DNA of 6,839 nt, from assembly GCF_019402445.1 (NCBI RefSeq), contig NZ_SRZM01000260.1, forward strand, positions 1 through 6,839, in the 5' to 3' direction. The first letter of the stretch is position 1. Each line of letters begins with the position of its first letter. Shown piece by piece: positions 1-6,832 of this stretch. The notes under the pieces are model-generated. The model made no database searches. It was not told where the DNA came from and saw only the letters and a program-made list of their open reading frames with translations. A program made the translations under genes and the position numbers. This DNA comes from Brachyspira pilosicoli. GTDB lineage: Bacteria > Spirochaetota > Brachyspiria > Brachyspirales > Brachyspiraceae.

Positions 1-84
1 CGGGAAAAAGTTGAATAAAAATAAGAACATAAATTGAAACAATATAAATATTTATTGATTTATGTTTAAAATAAGTATATAAAT

Positions 85-115
85 AAAAAAAAACGCCCTT
101 TAATAAAAGAGCGTT
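85..115 (-). terminator. Intrinsic terminator after the SpoIID-domain gene
   Basis: Read on the minus strand, the arms AACGCTCTTT and AAAGGGCGTT pair over ten positions, with one T-G wobble, around a short AT loop. They are followed directly by an uninterrupted T run of about nine (the A run at 85-93 on the plus strand). The structure begins 22 bases past the stop codon of the SpoIID-domain gene. On the plus strand the wobble becomes a C-A mismatch and no T tract follows, so the terminator works only for leftward transcription. It marks the end of the leftward two-gene unit. Confidence 0.9.
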
Positions 116-137
116 CATATTTCAATTAAAAAATGAA

Positions 138-1283
138 TTAATTTTCAATCCATATATCTGGTTCAAGTTTTGTATTTACTTTATTGTAATCAACTATTTC
201 TATTCCTTTGTAGTAGAATTTCAAAATTTCTTTATAGTCTTTTTTTACCTGAGCCATACCAAAAGCTCCCCACTGACACATACCAACACCATGTCCGCTT
301 CCTTTACCTGTTATTATTATTCCATTATCAACTTTTTCTATATTAAATTGTAAAGAAGGTACTATTACAGGAGATAATTTATTTCTGAAATCTCTTGAAG
401 GTATATCTTTTTCATCTATTTTTATATTTAAAGCCTTTCCAGATTTAGGGTCTTTATTTACACTTATAGAGGAGTTTTCATTAGCTTTTAGAGCAAAGTC
501 ATTATTTAATTCTTTATAACTTAAAGCATTAGTCCAAGGTTTTATTTGAGCATTACAATAAGGACATTCCACTCCCTCTAAATAAGGCACATTAGCACCA
601 AATACATTTTTAGCACTGTCAGTATATCCTCCGCATAAAGCACTAAAATATGTAGCTATTACTTTGTTATTATATACAGCTATTTCTGATTTTGTTCTGT
701 CTACTGCCTGTTCTGTATTCCAATTAATTTTTTCTCTGCCGTTATATACTTGATATTTTGTAGTGTTATCAACATCGAATGGTTTTTGATTATTGTTTTT
801 TAATATATGAAATATAGCATAAGTACGTGCTGCAACTGCTTGTGCTTTTAATGCTTCCATAGGCCAAGAAGGAGACATTTCATGAGGCAATACTCCTTTA
901 ACATAATCTTCAATATCTAGTTCATTAATTACTATCATAGTGTTATTATAAGGTATGAACTTTAATGAACCATAATATTCTTTTCCGTTTAATGTAAAAC
1001 CGTCTTTAGTTTCAAAAACTATTCCTTCTTTATAAACTCCAACATCATTAACTTTTAAGCCCAATCTGTTTTTTACAACCATTACTGTTTCATTTGTTAG
1101 CCCTGATATTATTTCACTTTCATATTTATAATTGTATGCTTTGTATGGACCTTTTATGTTAATTGTATATGGAGCTTTTACATCTGTTAAATATACTTTG
1201 ATATTATTAATTTGAGCGAATGCAAAAATAGAGTTAATTATAAATAAGACTAATATTAGAAATAAAAATCTATTTAATTTCAT
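138..1283 (-). CDS. Exported SpoIID/LytB-domain protein, probable peptidoglycan lytic transglycosylase
   Basis: The 381-residue protein starts with a signal peptide of about 23 residues (basic MKLNR, hydrophobic 6-20, AFA before Q24), so it should act in the periplasm. The SpoIID domain covers most of the rest. The family core LPHEM, SWP and EALKAQAVAARTYA lies at 132-156, and E135 matches the glutamate regarded as catalytic in SpoIID. CGGYT is at 217-221, and GKGSGHGVGMCQWGA is at 326-340. Known SpoIID is a lytic transglycosylase that cleaves glycan strands stripped of stem peptides, working with the SpoIIP amidase in sporulation. Nothing here suggests sporulation, so a role in division or wall turnover is inferred. 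C217 and the CPYC motif (240-243) may bind a metal. The start is well supported: GGAGGAG lies 10 bases upstream of ATG. The gene follows the GHL10 lipoprotein gene by 83 bp with no terminator between, and is closed by its own terminator. Confidence 0.92.
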   Translation of the reverse strand: MKLNRFLFLILVLFIINSIFAFAQINNIKVYLTDVKAPYTINIKGPYKAYNYKYESEIISGLTNETVMVVKNRLGLKVNDVGVYKEGIVFETKDGFTLNGKEYYGSLKFIPYNNTMIVINELDIEDYVKGVLPHEMSPSWPMEALKAQAVAARTYAIFHILKNNNQKPFDVDNTTKYQVYNGREKINWNTEQAVDRTKSEIAVYNNKVIATYFSALCGGYTDSAKNVFGANVPYLEGVECPYCNAQIKPWTNALSYKELNNDFALKANENSSISVNKDPKSGKALNIKIDEKDIPSRDFRNKLSPVIVPSLQFNIEKVDNGIIITGKGSGHGVGMCQWGAFGMAQVKKDYKEILKFYYKGIEIVDYNKVNTKLEPDIWIEN

Positions 1284-1366
1284 AAATATGTTTCTCCTCC
1301 AAATGTGTATATAATTTTTGATTATCGTAAATTAATATCGGAAGTTAATAAAAGTACTTGATATAT

Positions 1367-3178
1367 TTATTGTATTACAAGATATTCGCTTTCATTATGT
1401 ATTCTATCTAATGCAGTAACATAATATATATATTTAATATTTTTATCTGCTTTTTCATCTCTATAAACTATCTTACAATTAGTATTAAAATCTTCTCTTC
1501 TTATTTTATCTATAATTTCAAGTTTGCCGTTATTTTCTTTTTTTCTGTATATCACATAATAAACAGAAGTACCATTTAAAACATGAGAGTATTTATCAAG
1601 CCTATATTCATTAGGGTCTGTAAAACTAATTACATTTACACCAAAAGATTTTTTTAAACTTGGATTTTCTAATTTTAGCGGAGGAGTATTAATATCTTTC
1701 ATTGTATTCATTGTTGGAACTACGGCTTTGAATATATAATTATTTTTCTTAATATTTTCAATAGCTTTATATCCATAATCTCCAGTACCTACATCATTTA
1801 AATACATATTATGCATAGTAAAAAATGAAGAGCCTTTTATATAACCTTTGCCAACATATCTTATATAATCAACTTGCTTAGACATTACCCATACATCTTT
1901 CCAAGGTTCATATTTATCTTCTCTTCCCATTTTATATAAAGCATGCCCTATATATATGTCAGCAATATTTTTATTTGTAGATTTGCTTGCTTCACCTATC
2001 CACCAATCAACCATTTTATCGAAAGGCACTGTTCTATGTGAAGAACTCCAATAAATTTGCGGAATAATAGCATCAATATACATCTTGTTTAATCCGTCTT
2101 TTTCTGTGGCATTACTAAGTGTTGTAGTTTGCTCTCCATTTAGCATCCAAAGTAAAACATCAGCATGTAAAGCATCGAAGTTTGGATTATATGATTTACT
2201 GTCGCTTCCATTAATATCGCCCTTATATTCGCTTAAAGGCTCTTTATTCCTCCAAACTCCAGCAGGAGATATAGTCCATTTTACATAAGGTTTTCTTGAT
2301 TTTATTTCTTTATATATGCTGCTAACTAAATTATTAATATTGTTTCTTCTCCAAGCATATAAACCATCAACTCCATAATCATCATAAGAAGTGTCGTTAG
2401 GGTCATAACCTAAATTGCTTGCATATTTTGAAGAGCTTACACTGTCAGGCCAATCTCTATATGTTTTGCCGTTTAATGAGTTTTGATAAAAATAATCATC
2501 AAAATGAATGCCGTCTATATCATAGTTTTCAACCACTTCTATAATAGAATCCATTACATATTTTGAACTTATAGGTTCACCTGGGTCTAAATATAGTCTA
2601 TTATCATACCAATGAACAGGCTTAAGTCCGTTTGAAACATATGTGTGAATAAAGTTTTTTTTGGAGAATTGTTCTTCATAGCTTTTATTAGTATCGTATT
2701 TTAATGATATTCTGTATGGGTTAAACCATGCATGAACTTCTATATTTCTTTTATGAGCTTCATTTATTATAAACTCAAGCATATCTGTTTTAAATGGATA
2801 ATCATCTCTTTCATCTTCAGGATTAATACCAAAAAAATATCTGGTAGTAGGGTTGATTTTTGATTTAAATATTACACCAGCATCAGGCTTAACTTGCACA
2901 AACACTGCATTAAAATTATTGTTATAAAGAGTATCTAAATATTTTATTATTAAAGCCTTTTGTTTTGATTCGTTTCCTCCCATAAGAGGCCAGTCAATAT
3001 TAGCAACTGTTGAAAACCAAGCTGCTCTAAACTCTCTATACATAGGGTTTTGGCTTCTGTCTTCATCTATGTTTTCTAAAAGCATTTTATTAATAATTTC
3101 ATCATCTTTATATTCTATACTTTGACATGATAAGATAATTGATAATAATATTGTGAGAAATAATATTTGTTTTTTCAT
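1367..3178 (-). CDS. GHL10 (DUF187) family glycosyl hydrolase-like lipoprotein, DigH/YngK type
   Basis: The 603-residue protein has a lipoprotein signal (KK, hydrophobic 5-17, IILS before C18), so it is probably anchored to a membrane by C18. After a short spacer, the GHL10 TIM-barrel domain runs from about 48 to 480. Family landmarks are EFRAAWFSTVANIDWP (49-64), FNAVFVQVKP (89-98), HAWFNPYR (149-156), YLDPG (196-200), DGIHFDDYFY (222-231), WTISPAGVWRN (301-311) and DAIIPQIYW (369-377). The acidic cluster D227/D228 and D369 are possible active-site residues, by position only. Residues about 498-603 look like a fibronectin type III-like beta domain (YYVIYRK, YYVTALD), as is common in this family. 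The characterised E. coli member DigH (YddW) is a lipoprotein that cleaves denuded peptidoglycan glycans; the same substrate is inferred here. It is first in the leftward unit, ahead of the SpoIID-domain gene. Only a weak, close AGGA precedes the ATG, but the signal peptide fixes this start. Confidence 0.93.
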   Translation of the reverse strand: MKKQILFLTILLSIILSCQSIEYKDDEIINKMLLENIDEDRSQNPMYREFRAAWFSTVANIDWPLMGGNESKQKALIIKYLDTLYNNNFNAVFVQVKPDAGVIFKSKINPTTRYFFGINPEDERDDYPFKTDMLEFIINEAHKRNIEVHAWFNPYRISLKYDTNKSYEEQFSKKNFIHTYVSNGLKPVHWYDNRLYLDPGEPISSKYVMDSIIEVVENYDIDGIHFDDYFYQNSLNGKTYRDWPDSVSSSKYASNLGYDPNDTSYDDYGVDGLYAWRRNNINNLVSSIYKEIKSRKPYVKWTISPAGVWRNKEPLSEYKGDINGSDSKSYNPNFDALHADVLLWMLNGEQTTTLSNATEKDGLNKMYIDAIIPQIYWSSSHRTVPFDKMVDWWIGEASKSTNKNIADIYIGHALYKMGREDKYEPWKDVWVMSKQVDYIRYVGKGYIKGSSFFTMHNMYLNDVGTGDYGYKAIENIKKNNYIFKAVVPTMNTMKDINTPPLKLENPSLKKSFGVNVISFTDPNEYRLDKYSHVLNGTSVYYVIYRKKENNGKLEIIDKIRREDFNTNCKIVYRDEKADKNIKYIYYVTALDRIHNESEYLVIQ

Positions 3179-3181
3179 AAA

Positions 3182-3186
3182 TCCTA
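3182..3186 (-). promoter_or_regulatory. Weak, unusually close ribosome-binding site of the GHL10 gene
   Basis: On the minus strand the only purine-rich stretch before the ATG at 3178 is TAGGA, and just three or four bases (TTT or TTTT, depending on the register) separate AGGA from the start. This is much shorter than the 9-10 base spacing of the neighbouring exported-protein genes. The next methionine (residue 32) would remove the lipoprotein signal, so the upstream ATG is still preferred. Lower translation efficiency is an inference. Confidence 0.4.
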
Positions 3187-3227
3187 CAAAATAAAAATTT
3201 ATTTATTAGTTTCGGTATTTATATATA

Positions 3228-3238
3228 AACTATTGAGG
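3228..3238 (+). repeat. Direct repeat, upstream copy of AACTATTGAGG
   Basis: The eleven bases are identical to 3359-3369. Similarity continues on both sides: ATATATAA before and TAAT after this copy, against ATATATGT before and AAAT after the other. The downstream copy supplies the ribosome-binding site of the gene at 3380. Ten bases beyond the GAGG of this copy lies a TTG codon (3249) opening a 28-codon frame. The repeat may be a duplicated leader; chance is possible in AT-rich DNA, although the GAGG core makes it less likely. Confidence 0.55.
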
Positions 3239-3358
3239 TAATTATAATTTGTACTTGCAAAATATCTATAATAATGTAAATTTATATTATAATTCTAGTT
3301 TTTTGCATATGCTATTATTTTTATGTTTTTTATGACGATAATGAATAATAATATATGT

Positions 3359-3369
3359 AACTATTGAGG
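3359..3369 (+). repeat. Direct repeat, downstream copy containing the ribosome-binding site of the exported-protein gene
   Basis: This is the second copy of AACTATTGAGG, 131 bases after the first. Its GAGG, extended to GAGGA at 3366-3370, lies 9 bases before the ATG at 3380 and is the evident ribosome-binding site of that gene. Confidence 0.65.
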
Positions 3370-3379
3370 AAATAAAATA

Positions 3380-4660
3380 ATGAAAAAGATAATTTCTATA
3401 ATTTTAATGATATCTATCTTATCACCTTTAATGGCTCAAAATAACTATACTTTCCCAGAATATATGGAAAGACTTCAAAGAGATGTACCTAAAAAGGCTA
3501 TACAATGGTTTGAAGAAAATGGATATTCTGATGCTTATGGTGTGGATAAACGTATATTCGCTTTCTATAGAGGTATAAGTAGATATCATAAATATGCTAG
3601 ATATAAAGGTACTATAGATGATGCTAATAGAGCTGCAAGTGATTTTAGACAGGCTTTAGAAATACCTAATGATAATGTATTTTATTTTAACAATAGAGCT
3701 ATGTTATATTTAGGAGGTCTTCTTGCTACTATACCAGGAGATAAAGAATTGCCTGCTAGAATATTTAATTATTATATAGCAAATACTAGCCCATTTGACC
3801 CTGATTATCCTACTTCAGTATATTGGGCATTATATTTAAATTATCTTGATAAAGAAACATACAATACTTATTATAATAGATTAGTTTCACTTCAAGAAAC
3901 TCAAGTTTATCCTGTGGCTATAATATATGATTATGCTACAGCTACTTATAAAAGTATTCCAGAAATGCTAGCTAAAATACCTGCTCCTAAAGATGTAAAA
4001 CCTAATACTTATCAATGGACACAAAATGGTATGAATATATATACTTTAGTTAGTGATTCTGTGCCTATTATACCAGAAGATAAAGTTTTACCTACATATG
4101 GTGTACAGGTTTCTCCTTCTTTTGAAGAATATCCTCCTGCAAGCAGAGTACCAGACCCAGGCGATAATAGAAGAAGACTTATAGAAGAGAGAGAAGTTTT
4201 AGAGAAAATATTTACTGAAAAGTTCTATATTGAAACAAATGAAACTGTAACTAATGATATTATTACAGATGATATATTTACAAATACTGTAGTTACAAAT
4301 GAGATGATAAATACTAATGATATTATTACAAATGACTTTATTACTAACGAGATGGTTACTAATGATATGATGACTAATAATACTATAGAAACTTTCTCTA
4401 ATGTAGAAACATATACTTTAAATGTACTTGTAGATAAAGTTAATACTTATGATAATATTAGAATAAATATTGCAGGAAAAGAATATAATATTTATAATAA
4501 TAATTTCACAATAGATTTGCCTGAAGGTGAATATGATGTACAGATTTATGTAGCTAATAAAATGTATAATAATAAAGTAAAAGTAACTAAGGGTTATTAT
4601 AATTTGCTCTATATAGAAGTAAAAGAGGGTAAATTAGTTAATAATATGAATAATCAATAG
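3380..4660 (+). CDS. Exported protein of unknown function with TPR-like region, TNxxx repeats and PEGA-like C-terminus
   Basis: I do not recognise this 426-residue protein as a named family. It begins with a signal peptide (KK, hydrophobic 4-17, LMAQ, likely cleaved around residue 19-20), so it is exported. Residues about 22-200 are rich in aromatics and look helical. The stretch 55-115 (FYRGISRYHKYARY, ANRAASDFRQALEI, FYFNNRAMLYLGG) resembles tetratricopeptide repeats. A proline-rich linker (about 228-262) and a charged helix (263-282) follow. Residues 286-336 are ten tandem TNxxx units. The last domain (about 342-420) is predicted beta-rich, with LPEGEYDVQIYV at 380-391 recalling PEGA domains, which are often found in surface or envelope proteins. 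A scaffold or binding role in the periplasm is inference; no catalytic motif is visible. GAGGA lies 9 bases before the ATG. hisS follows after 43 bp on the same strand, probably co-transcribed, but no functional link is evident. Confidence 0.85.
   Translation: MKKIISIILMISILSPLMAQNNYTFPEYMERLQRDVPKKAIQWFEENGYSDAYGVDKRIFAFYRGISRYHKYARYKGTIDDANRAASDFRQALEIPNDNVFYFNNRAMLYLGGLLATIPGDKELPARIFNYYIANTSPFDPDYPTSVYWALYLNYLDKETYNTYYNRLVSLQETQVYPVAIIYDYATATYKSIPEMLAKIPAPKDVKPNTYQWTQNGMNIYTLVSDSVPIIPEDKVLPTYGVQVSPSFEEYPPASRVPDPGDNRRRLIEEREVLEKIFTEKFYIETNETVTNDIITDDIFTNTVVTNEMINTNDIITNDFITNEMVTNDMMTNNTIETFSNVETYTLNVLVDKVNTYDNIRINIAGKEYNIYNNNFTIDLPEGEYDVQIYVANKMYNNKVKVTKGYYNLLYIEVKEGKLVNNMNNQ
4235..4387 (+). 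repeat. Ten-unit tandem 15-bp (TNxxx) coding repeat
   Basis: This stretch encodes residues 286-336 as TNETV, TNDII, TDDIF, TNTVV, TNEMI, then one extra N, then TNDII, TNDFI, TNEMV, TNDMM and TNNTI. Positions 1-2 are nearly fixed as Thr-Asn, position 3 is mostly acidic and positions 4-5 are mostly hydrophobic. The 18-base sequence ACTAATGATATTATTACA occurs identically at 4250-4267 and 4313-4330, which suggests that a block of units was duplicated at the DNA level. The register differs from the canonical A(D/N)Lxx pentapeptide-repeat family, so that family is not assigned. Confidence 0.88.
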
Positions 4661-4694
4661 ATATATTAGGCATTATTTAAATAATTAATAAATT

Positions 4695-4699
4695 GGAGA
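4695..4699 (+). promoter_or_regulatory. Ribosome-binding site that decides the hisS start
   Basis: GGAGA is followed by two adjacent ATG codons at 4701 and 4704. Only one base separates it from the first and four from the second. The second ATG therefore fits initiation much better, giving a protein that begins MLNIKKPRGTNDF. Confidence 0.65.
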
Positions 4700-4703
4700 T
4701 ATG

Positions 4704-5951
4704 ATGCTTAATATAAAAAAACCTAGAGGTACAAACGACTTTTTTTATGATTCTTCCGAGAGGTTAGAATTTATAGAAAATAAAATAAAAGAGATAGTAA
4801 GATTATACGGCTACAAAAGAATAAGAACACCTTTATTTGAGTATACTGACCTTTTTACTAGAGGTATTGGAGAGGGTACTGATATAGTTGGAAAGGAGAT
4901 GTTTACTTTTGAAGATAGGGGAGGACGTTCTCTTACTTTAAGACCTGAGGGTACTGCTTCAGTTGCTCGTGCTTATGTTGAGAATTCTTTGCAAAATGAA
5001 TATGCTATTAATAAGCTCTTTTATTTGGGCACTATGTATAGGGCTGAGAGACCTCAAAAGGGCAGATATAGAGAGTTTAATCAATTTGGTATAGAATGTA
5101 TCGGAGGAACTTCTCCTATAATAGATGCTGAAGTTATAGCTTTAAATATCAACATATTAAAAGAGTTCGGCATAGATAATGTTAATTTATTAATTAATAC
5201 TGTTGGATGCAGTAATTGTAAGCCTAATTATAATAAGGCACTTAGAGAAGCTATTGGAGAGAGAAAAACTGAGCTTTGTGAAACTTGTCAAAATAGATAC
5301 GAAAATAATATTTTAAGAATATTAGATTGTAAAAATGAAAAGTGCAAAGAAATATTAAAAGATATACCAAAGTTTTATGATTATGTATGTGATGAATGTA
5401 AGGAGCATTTTGATTCTCTATGTAATGAGCTTACTAAAATTAATCAGAACTTTACTATAGACAATATGCTTGTACGCGGGCTTGATTATTATACAAAAAC
5501 TGCTTTTGAAGTTCAAACTAATGCTTTAGGTTCACAGAGTGCCATACTTGGAGGCGGAAGATACGACAATTTGATAGGGCTTTTTAATTCTAATAAAGAT
5601 GTTCCTGCTGTTGGAAGTGCTATGGGGCTTGAGAGACTTCTTATAGTACTTGAAAACAATAACAATATCATTAATGACAGATTAGATGTTTTTGTTATAG
5701 CTTTTAAAGAGACTCAAAATGAAGTATTAAATATTATGCAGATTCTTAGAGCTAAAAATATTTCCTGTGATTTTGATTATAATATAAAATCTATTAAAAA
5801 TCAGTTTAAATCTGCTAATAAAAGAAATGCTAAATATGCTTTGATAGTAGGTGAAGAAGAATTAAAAAACAATAAGTTTAAGCTAAAAAATATGGATACT
5901 AGCGAAGAGAGAGATGTTGCTTTATCTGATATAGCTAAATTTATTAATTAA
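4704..5951 (+). CDS. hisS: Histidyl-tRNA synthetase
   Basis: This class II aminoacyl-tRNA synthetase joins histidine to tRNA-His in the cytoplasm using ATP. Counting from the Met at 4704 (415 residues), the signatures are KKPRGTNDF near the N-terminus, TLRPEGT (78-84) and motif 2 GTMYRAERPQKGRYREF (109-125), whose R113 is the usual ATP-binding arginine. The histidine-specific LVRGLDYY (256-263, R258) and GGGRYDNLIG (283-292) follow, then motif 3 with AVGSAMGLERL (302-312). The C-terminal anticodon-binding domain occupies about 325-415. The insertion domain between motifs 2 and 3 has paired cysteines (169/172, 192/195, 209/214, 229/232), a pattern known from many bacterial HisRS proteins and possibly zinc-binding. 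Length and motifs are those of an intact enzyme. An ATG three bases earlier is possible, but the GGAGA spacing favours 4704. No T-box or other leader control is visible in the 43-bp upstream gap. The stop overlaps the facing ankyrin gene by 4 bases. Confidence 0.97.
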   Translation: MLNIKKPRGTNDFFYDSSERLEFIENKIKEIVRLYGYKRIRTPLFEYTDLFTRGIGEGTDIVGKEMFTFEDRGGRSLTLRPEGTASVARAYVENSLQNEYAINKLFYLGTMYRAERPQKGRYREFNQFGIECIGGTSPIIDAEVIALNINILKEFGIDNVNLLINTVGCSNCKPNYNKALREAIGERKTELCETCQNRYENNILRILDCKNEKCKEILKDIPKFYDYVCDECKEHFDSLCNELTKINQNFTIDNMLVRGLDYYTKTAFEVQTNALGSQSAILGGGRYDNLIGLFNSNKDVPAVGSAMGLERLLIVLENNNNIINDRLDVFVIAFKETQNEVLNIMQILRAKNISCDFDYNIKSIKNQFKSANKRNAKYALIVGEEELKNNKFKLKNMDTSEERDVALSDIAKFIN

Positions 5952-6832
5952 TTCATACGGCTGCTTTCAAAGAAGTTTCTAATATTTTCATTTTTAGATT
6001 TTTTTGCTAATTCTATTGAAACATTATCCACTGCAGCACCATTTCTTACAAGAAGTTTGCATATATCAAAGTTTCCAACTTCTATTGCCATATTTAATGG
6101 GCTATAATTTTTTTCTTTATCTCTCAAACTTATATTAGCACCATTATCTATTAGAGCTTTTACTAGTTCTGTATTATTGTTTTTTATTGCCGTATGAAGA
6201 GGGCTATAATATTTATCTATATGATTTACATCAGAGCCTTTATTTATAAGTTTTATGGAATTATTATAATCATTATTTTTTACTGCTATATTTAATGCTG
6301 TTTCATTTTTGTTATTTGTGATATTAACATTAGCATTTTTTTCTAAGAGCATATCTATTACTTTGCTGTATTCTTGTGATTTTCTTGCATTTATTATTGC
6401 TAAATGCAAAGGTGTGTTTCCATTTGTTTCTTGTAAATTAATATTGGCATTGTTGTCTAAAAGTATTTTTACGCTTTCTGTTTTTTTATTTGCATTAATT
6501 TCTAAAATATAATGCAAACTCGTTTGAAAATATGAATTAGTATTATCTACATTAACACCAAGAGCAATAAGCGTCTTAATAGATTCTATAGCTCCAACAC
6601 CAGAAGCATAATGAAGCATTGTGTTTGTATCTTTAGTATCTACATCTATACCAAGCTCTCTTACTAAATAATTTATATTTTCTACATTATCACCAAAAAT
6701 AGCAGCTTTCATTATTGATATAACATCTTCACTATTCATAAGTAAGTAGATGTTTTTATCTAAATATGCTTTTAATATTTTTGAGTTAGAATATCTTGAA
6801 GCTACAAATTCACTTCTTGGTTTTTCTATCAT
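5948..6832 (-). CDS. Ankyrin-repeat protein, N-terminus possibly cut by the window edge
   Basis: The visible 294 residues hold about seven ankyrin repeats, helix-turn-helix units that bind other proteins. Approximate units are 36-67, 68-101, 102-136, 137-173, 174-207, 208-241 and 242-270. Typical phrases are TMLHYASGVGAIESIKTLIALGVNV, NGNTPLHLAI, SPLHTAIKNNNTELVKALIDNGANI and SPLNMAIEVGNFDICKLLVRNGA. The third and fourth units carry insertions between their helices (ANKKTE near 114-119, RKSQEY near 150-155). A short charged C-terminal tail follows. No enzyme domain, signal peptide or membrane segment is visible, so a cytoplasmic protein partner is the likely ligand; its identity is unknown. 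Only seven bases lie beyond the ATG at 6832, and they contain no in-frame stop or recognisable ribosome-binding site. The true start could therefore be further out, which would also add a leader not seen here. The gene converges on hisS with a 4-base overlap of stops. Confidence 0.88.
   Translation of the reverse strand: MIEKPRSEFVASRYSNSKILKAYLDKNIYLLMNSEDVISIMKAAIFGDNVENINYLVRELGIDVDTKDTNTMLHYASGVGAIESIKTLIALGVNVDNTNSYFQTSLHYILEINANKKTESVKILLDNNANINLQETNGNTPLHLAIINARKSQEYSKVIDMLLEKNANVNITNNKNETALNIAVKNNDYNNSIKLINKGSDVNHIDKYYSPLHTAIKNNNTELVKALIDNGANISLRDKEKNYSPLNMAIEVGNFDICKLLVRNGAAVDNVSIELAKKSKNENIRNFFESSRMN

Larger units (their letters stand above)
3179..3379. other. Divergent intergenic region with promoters for both directions
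   Basis: These 201 bases separate the leftward GHL10 gene from the rightward exported-protein gene, so both promoters should lie here. Perfect TATAAT hexamers occur on the plus strand at 3267-3272 and 3288-3293, and on the minus strand at 3241-3246 and 3286-3291. None has a convincing TTGACA-like box at 16-18 bases, and in DNA this AT-rich such hexamers arise by chance, so I do not assign a start point. No terminator hairpin, tRNA or riboswitch fold was recognised. A repeated ribosome-binding segment (3228-3238 and 3359-3369) is listed separately. Confidence 0.6.

Noticed and set aside
138..1283. SpoIID-domain gene as a sign of a spore-forming organism
   Set aside because: SpoIID/LytB domains occur widely in non-sporulating bacteria, and no other sporulation gene is present here.
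1284..1366. Separate promoter or terminator between the GHL10 and SpoIID-domain genes
   Set aside because: Only a TATATA with a poor upstream box and a short AAGTACTT palindrome were seen; neither is sufficient to call a site.
2085..2288. Plus-strand open frame of 67 codons inside the GHL10 gene
   Set aside because: It lies wholly antisense to a gene with strong family motifs across this region, and its product resembles nothing I know.
3241..3293. TATAAT hexamers on both strands as assigned promoters
   Set aside because: No TTGACA-like partner was found at 16-18 bases for any of them, and AT-rich sequence yields many such hexamers by chance.
4235..4387. Canonical pentapeptide-repeat (A(D/N)Lxx) protein such as the Qnr/MfpA fold
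   Set aside because: The central hydrophobic Leu/Phe and small residue at their proper spacing are not kept, and the protein is exported, unlike the gyrase-protecting members.
4672..4685. Perfect 14-base palindrome ATTATTTAAATAAT between the exported-protein gene and hisS
   Set aside because: It has no G or C in the stem, leaves almost no loop and has no T tract, so it is not a terminator; such palindromes are expected by chance in this composition.
6309..6512. Plus-strand open frame of 67 codons with a hydrophobic product inside the ankyrin gene
   Set aside because: It is antisense to ankyrin repeats; the hydrophobic look is a by-product of reading Asn/Lys-rich codons backwards.
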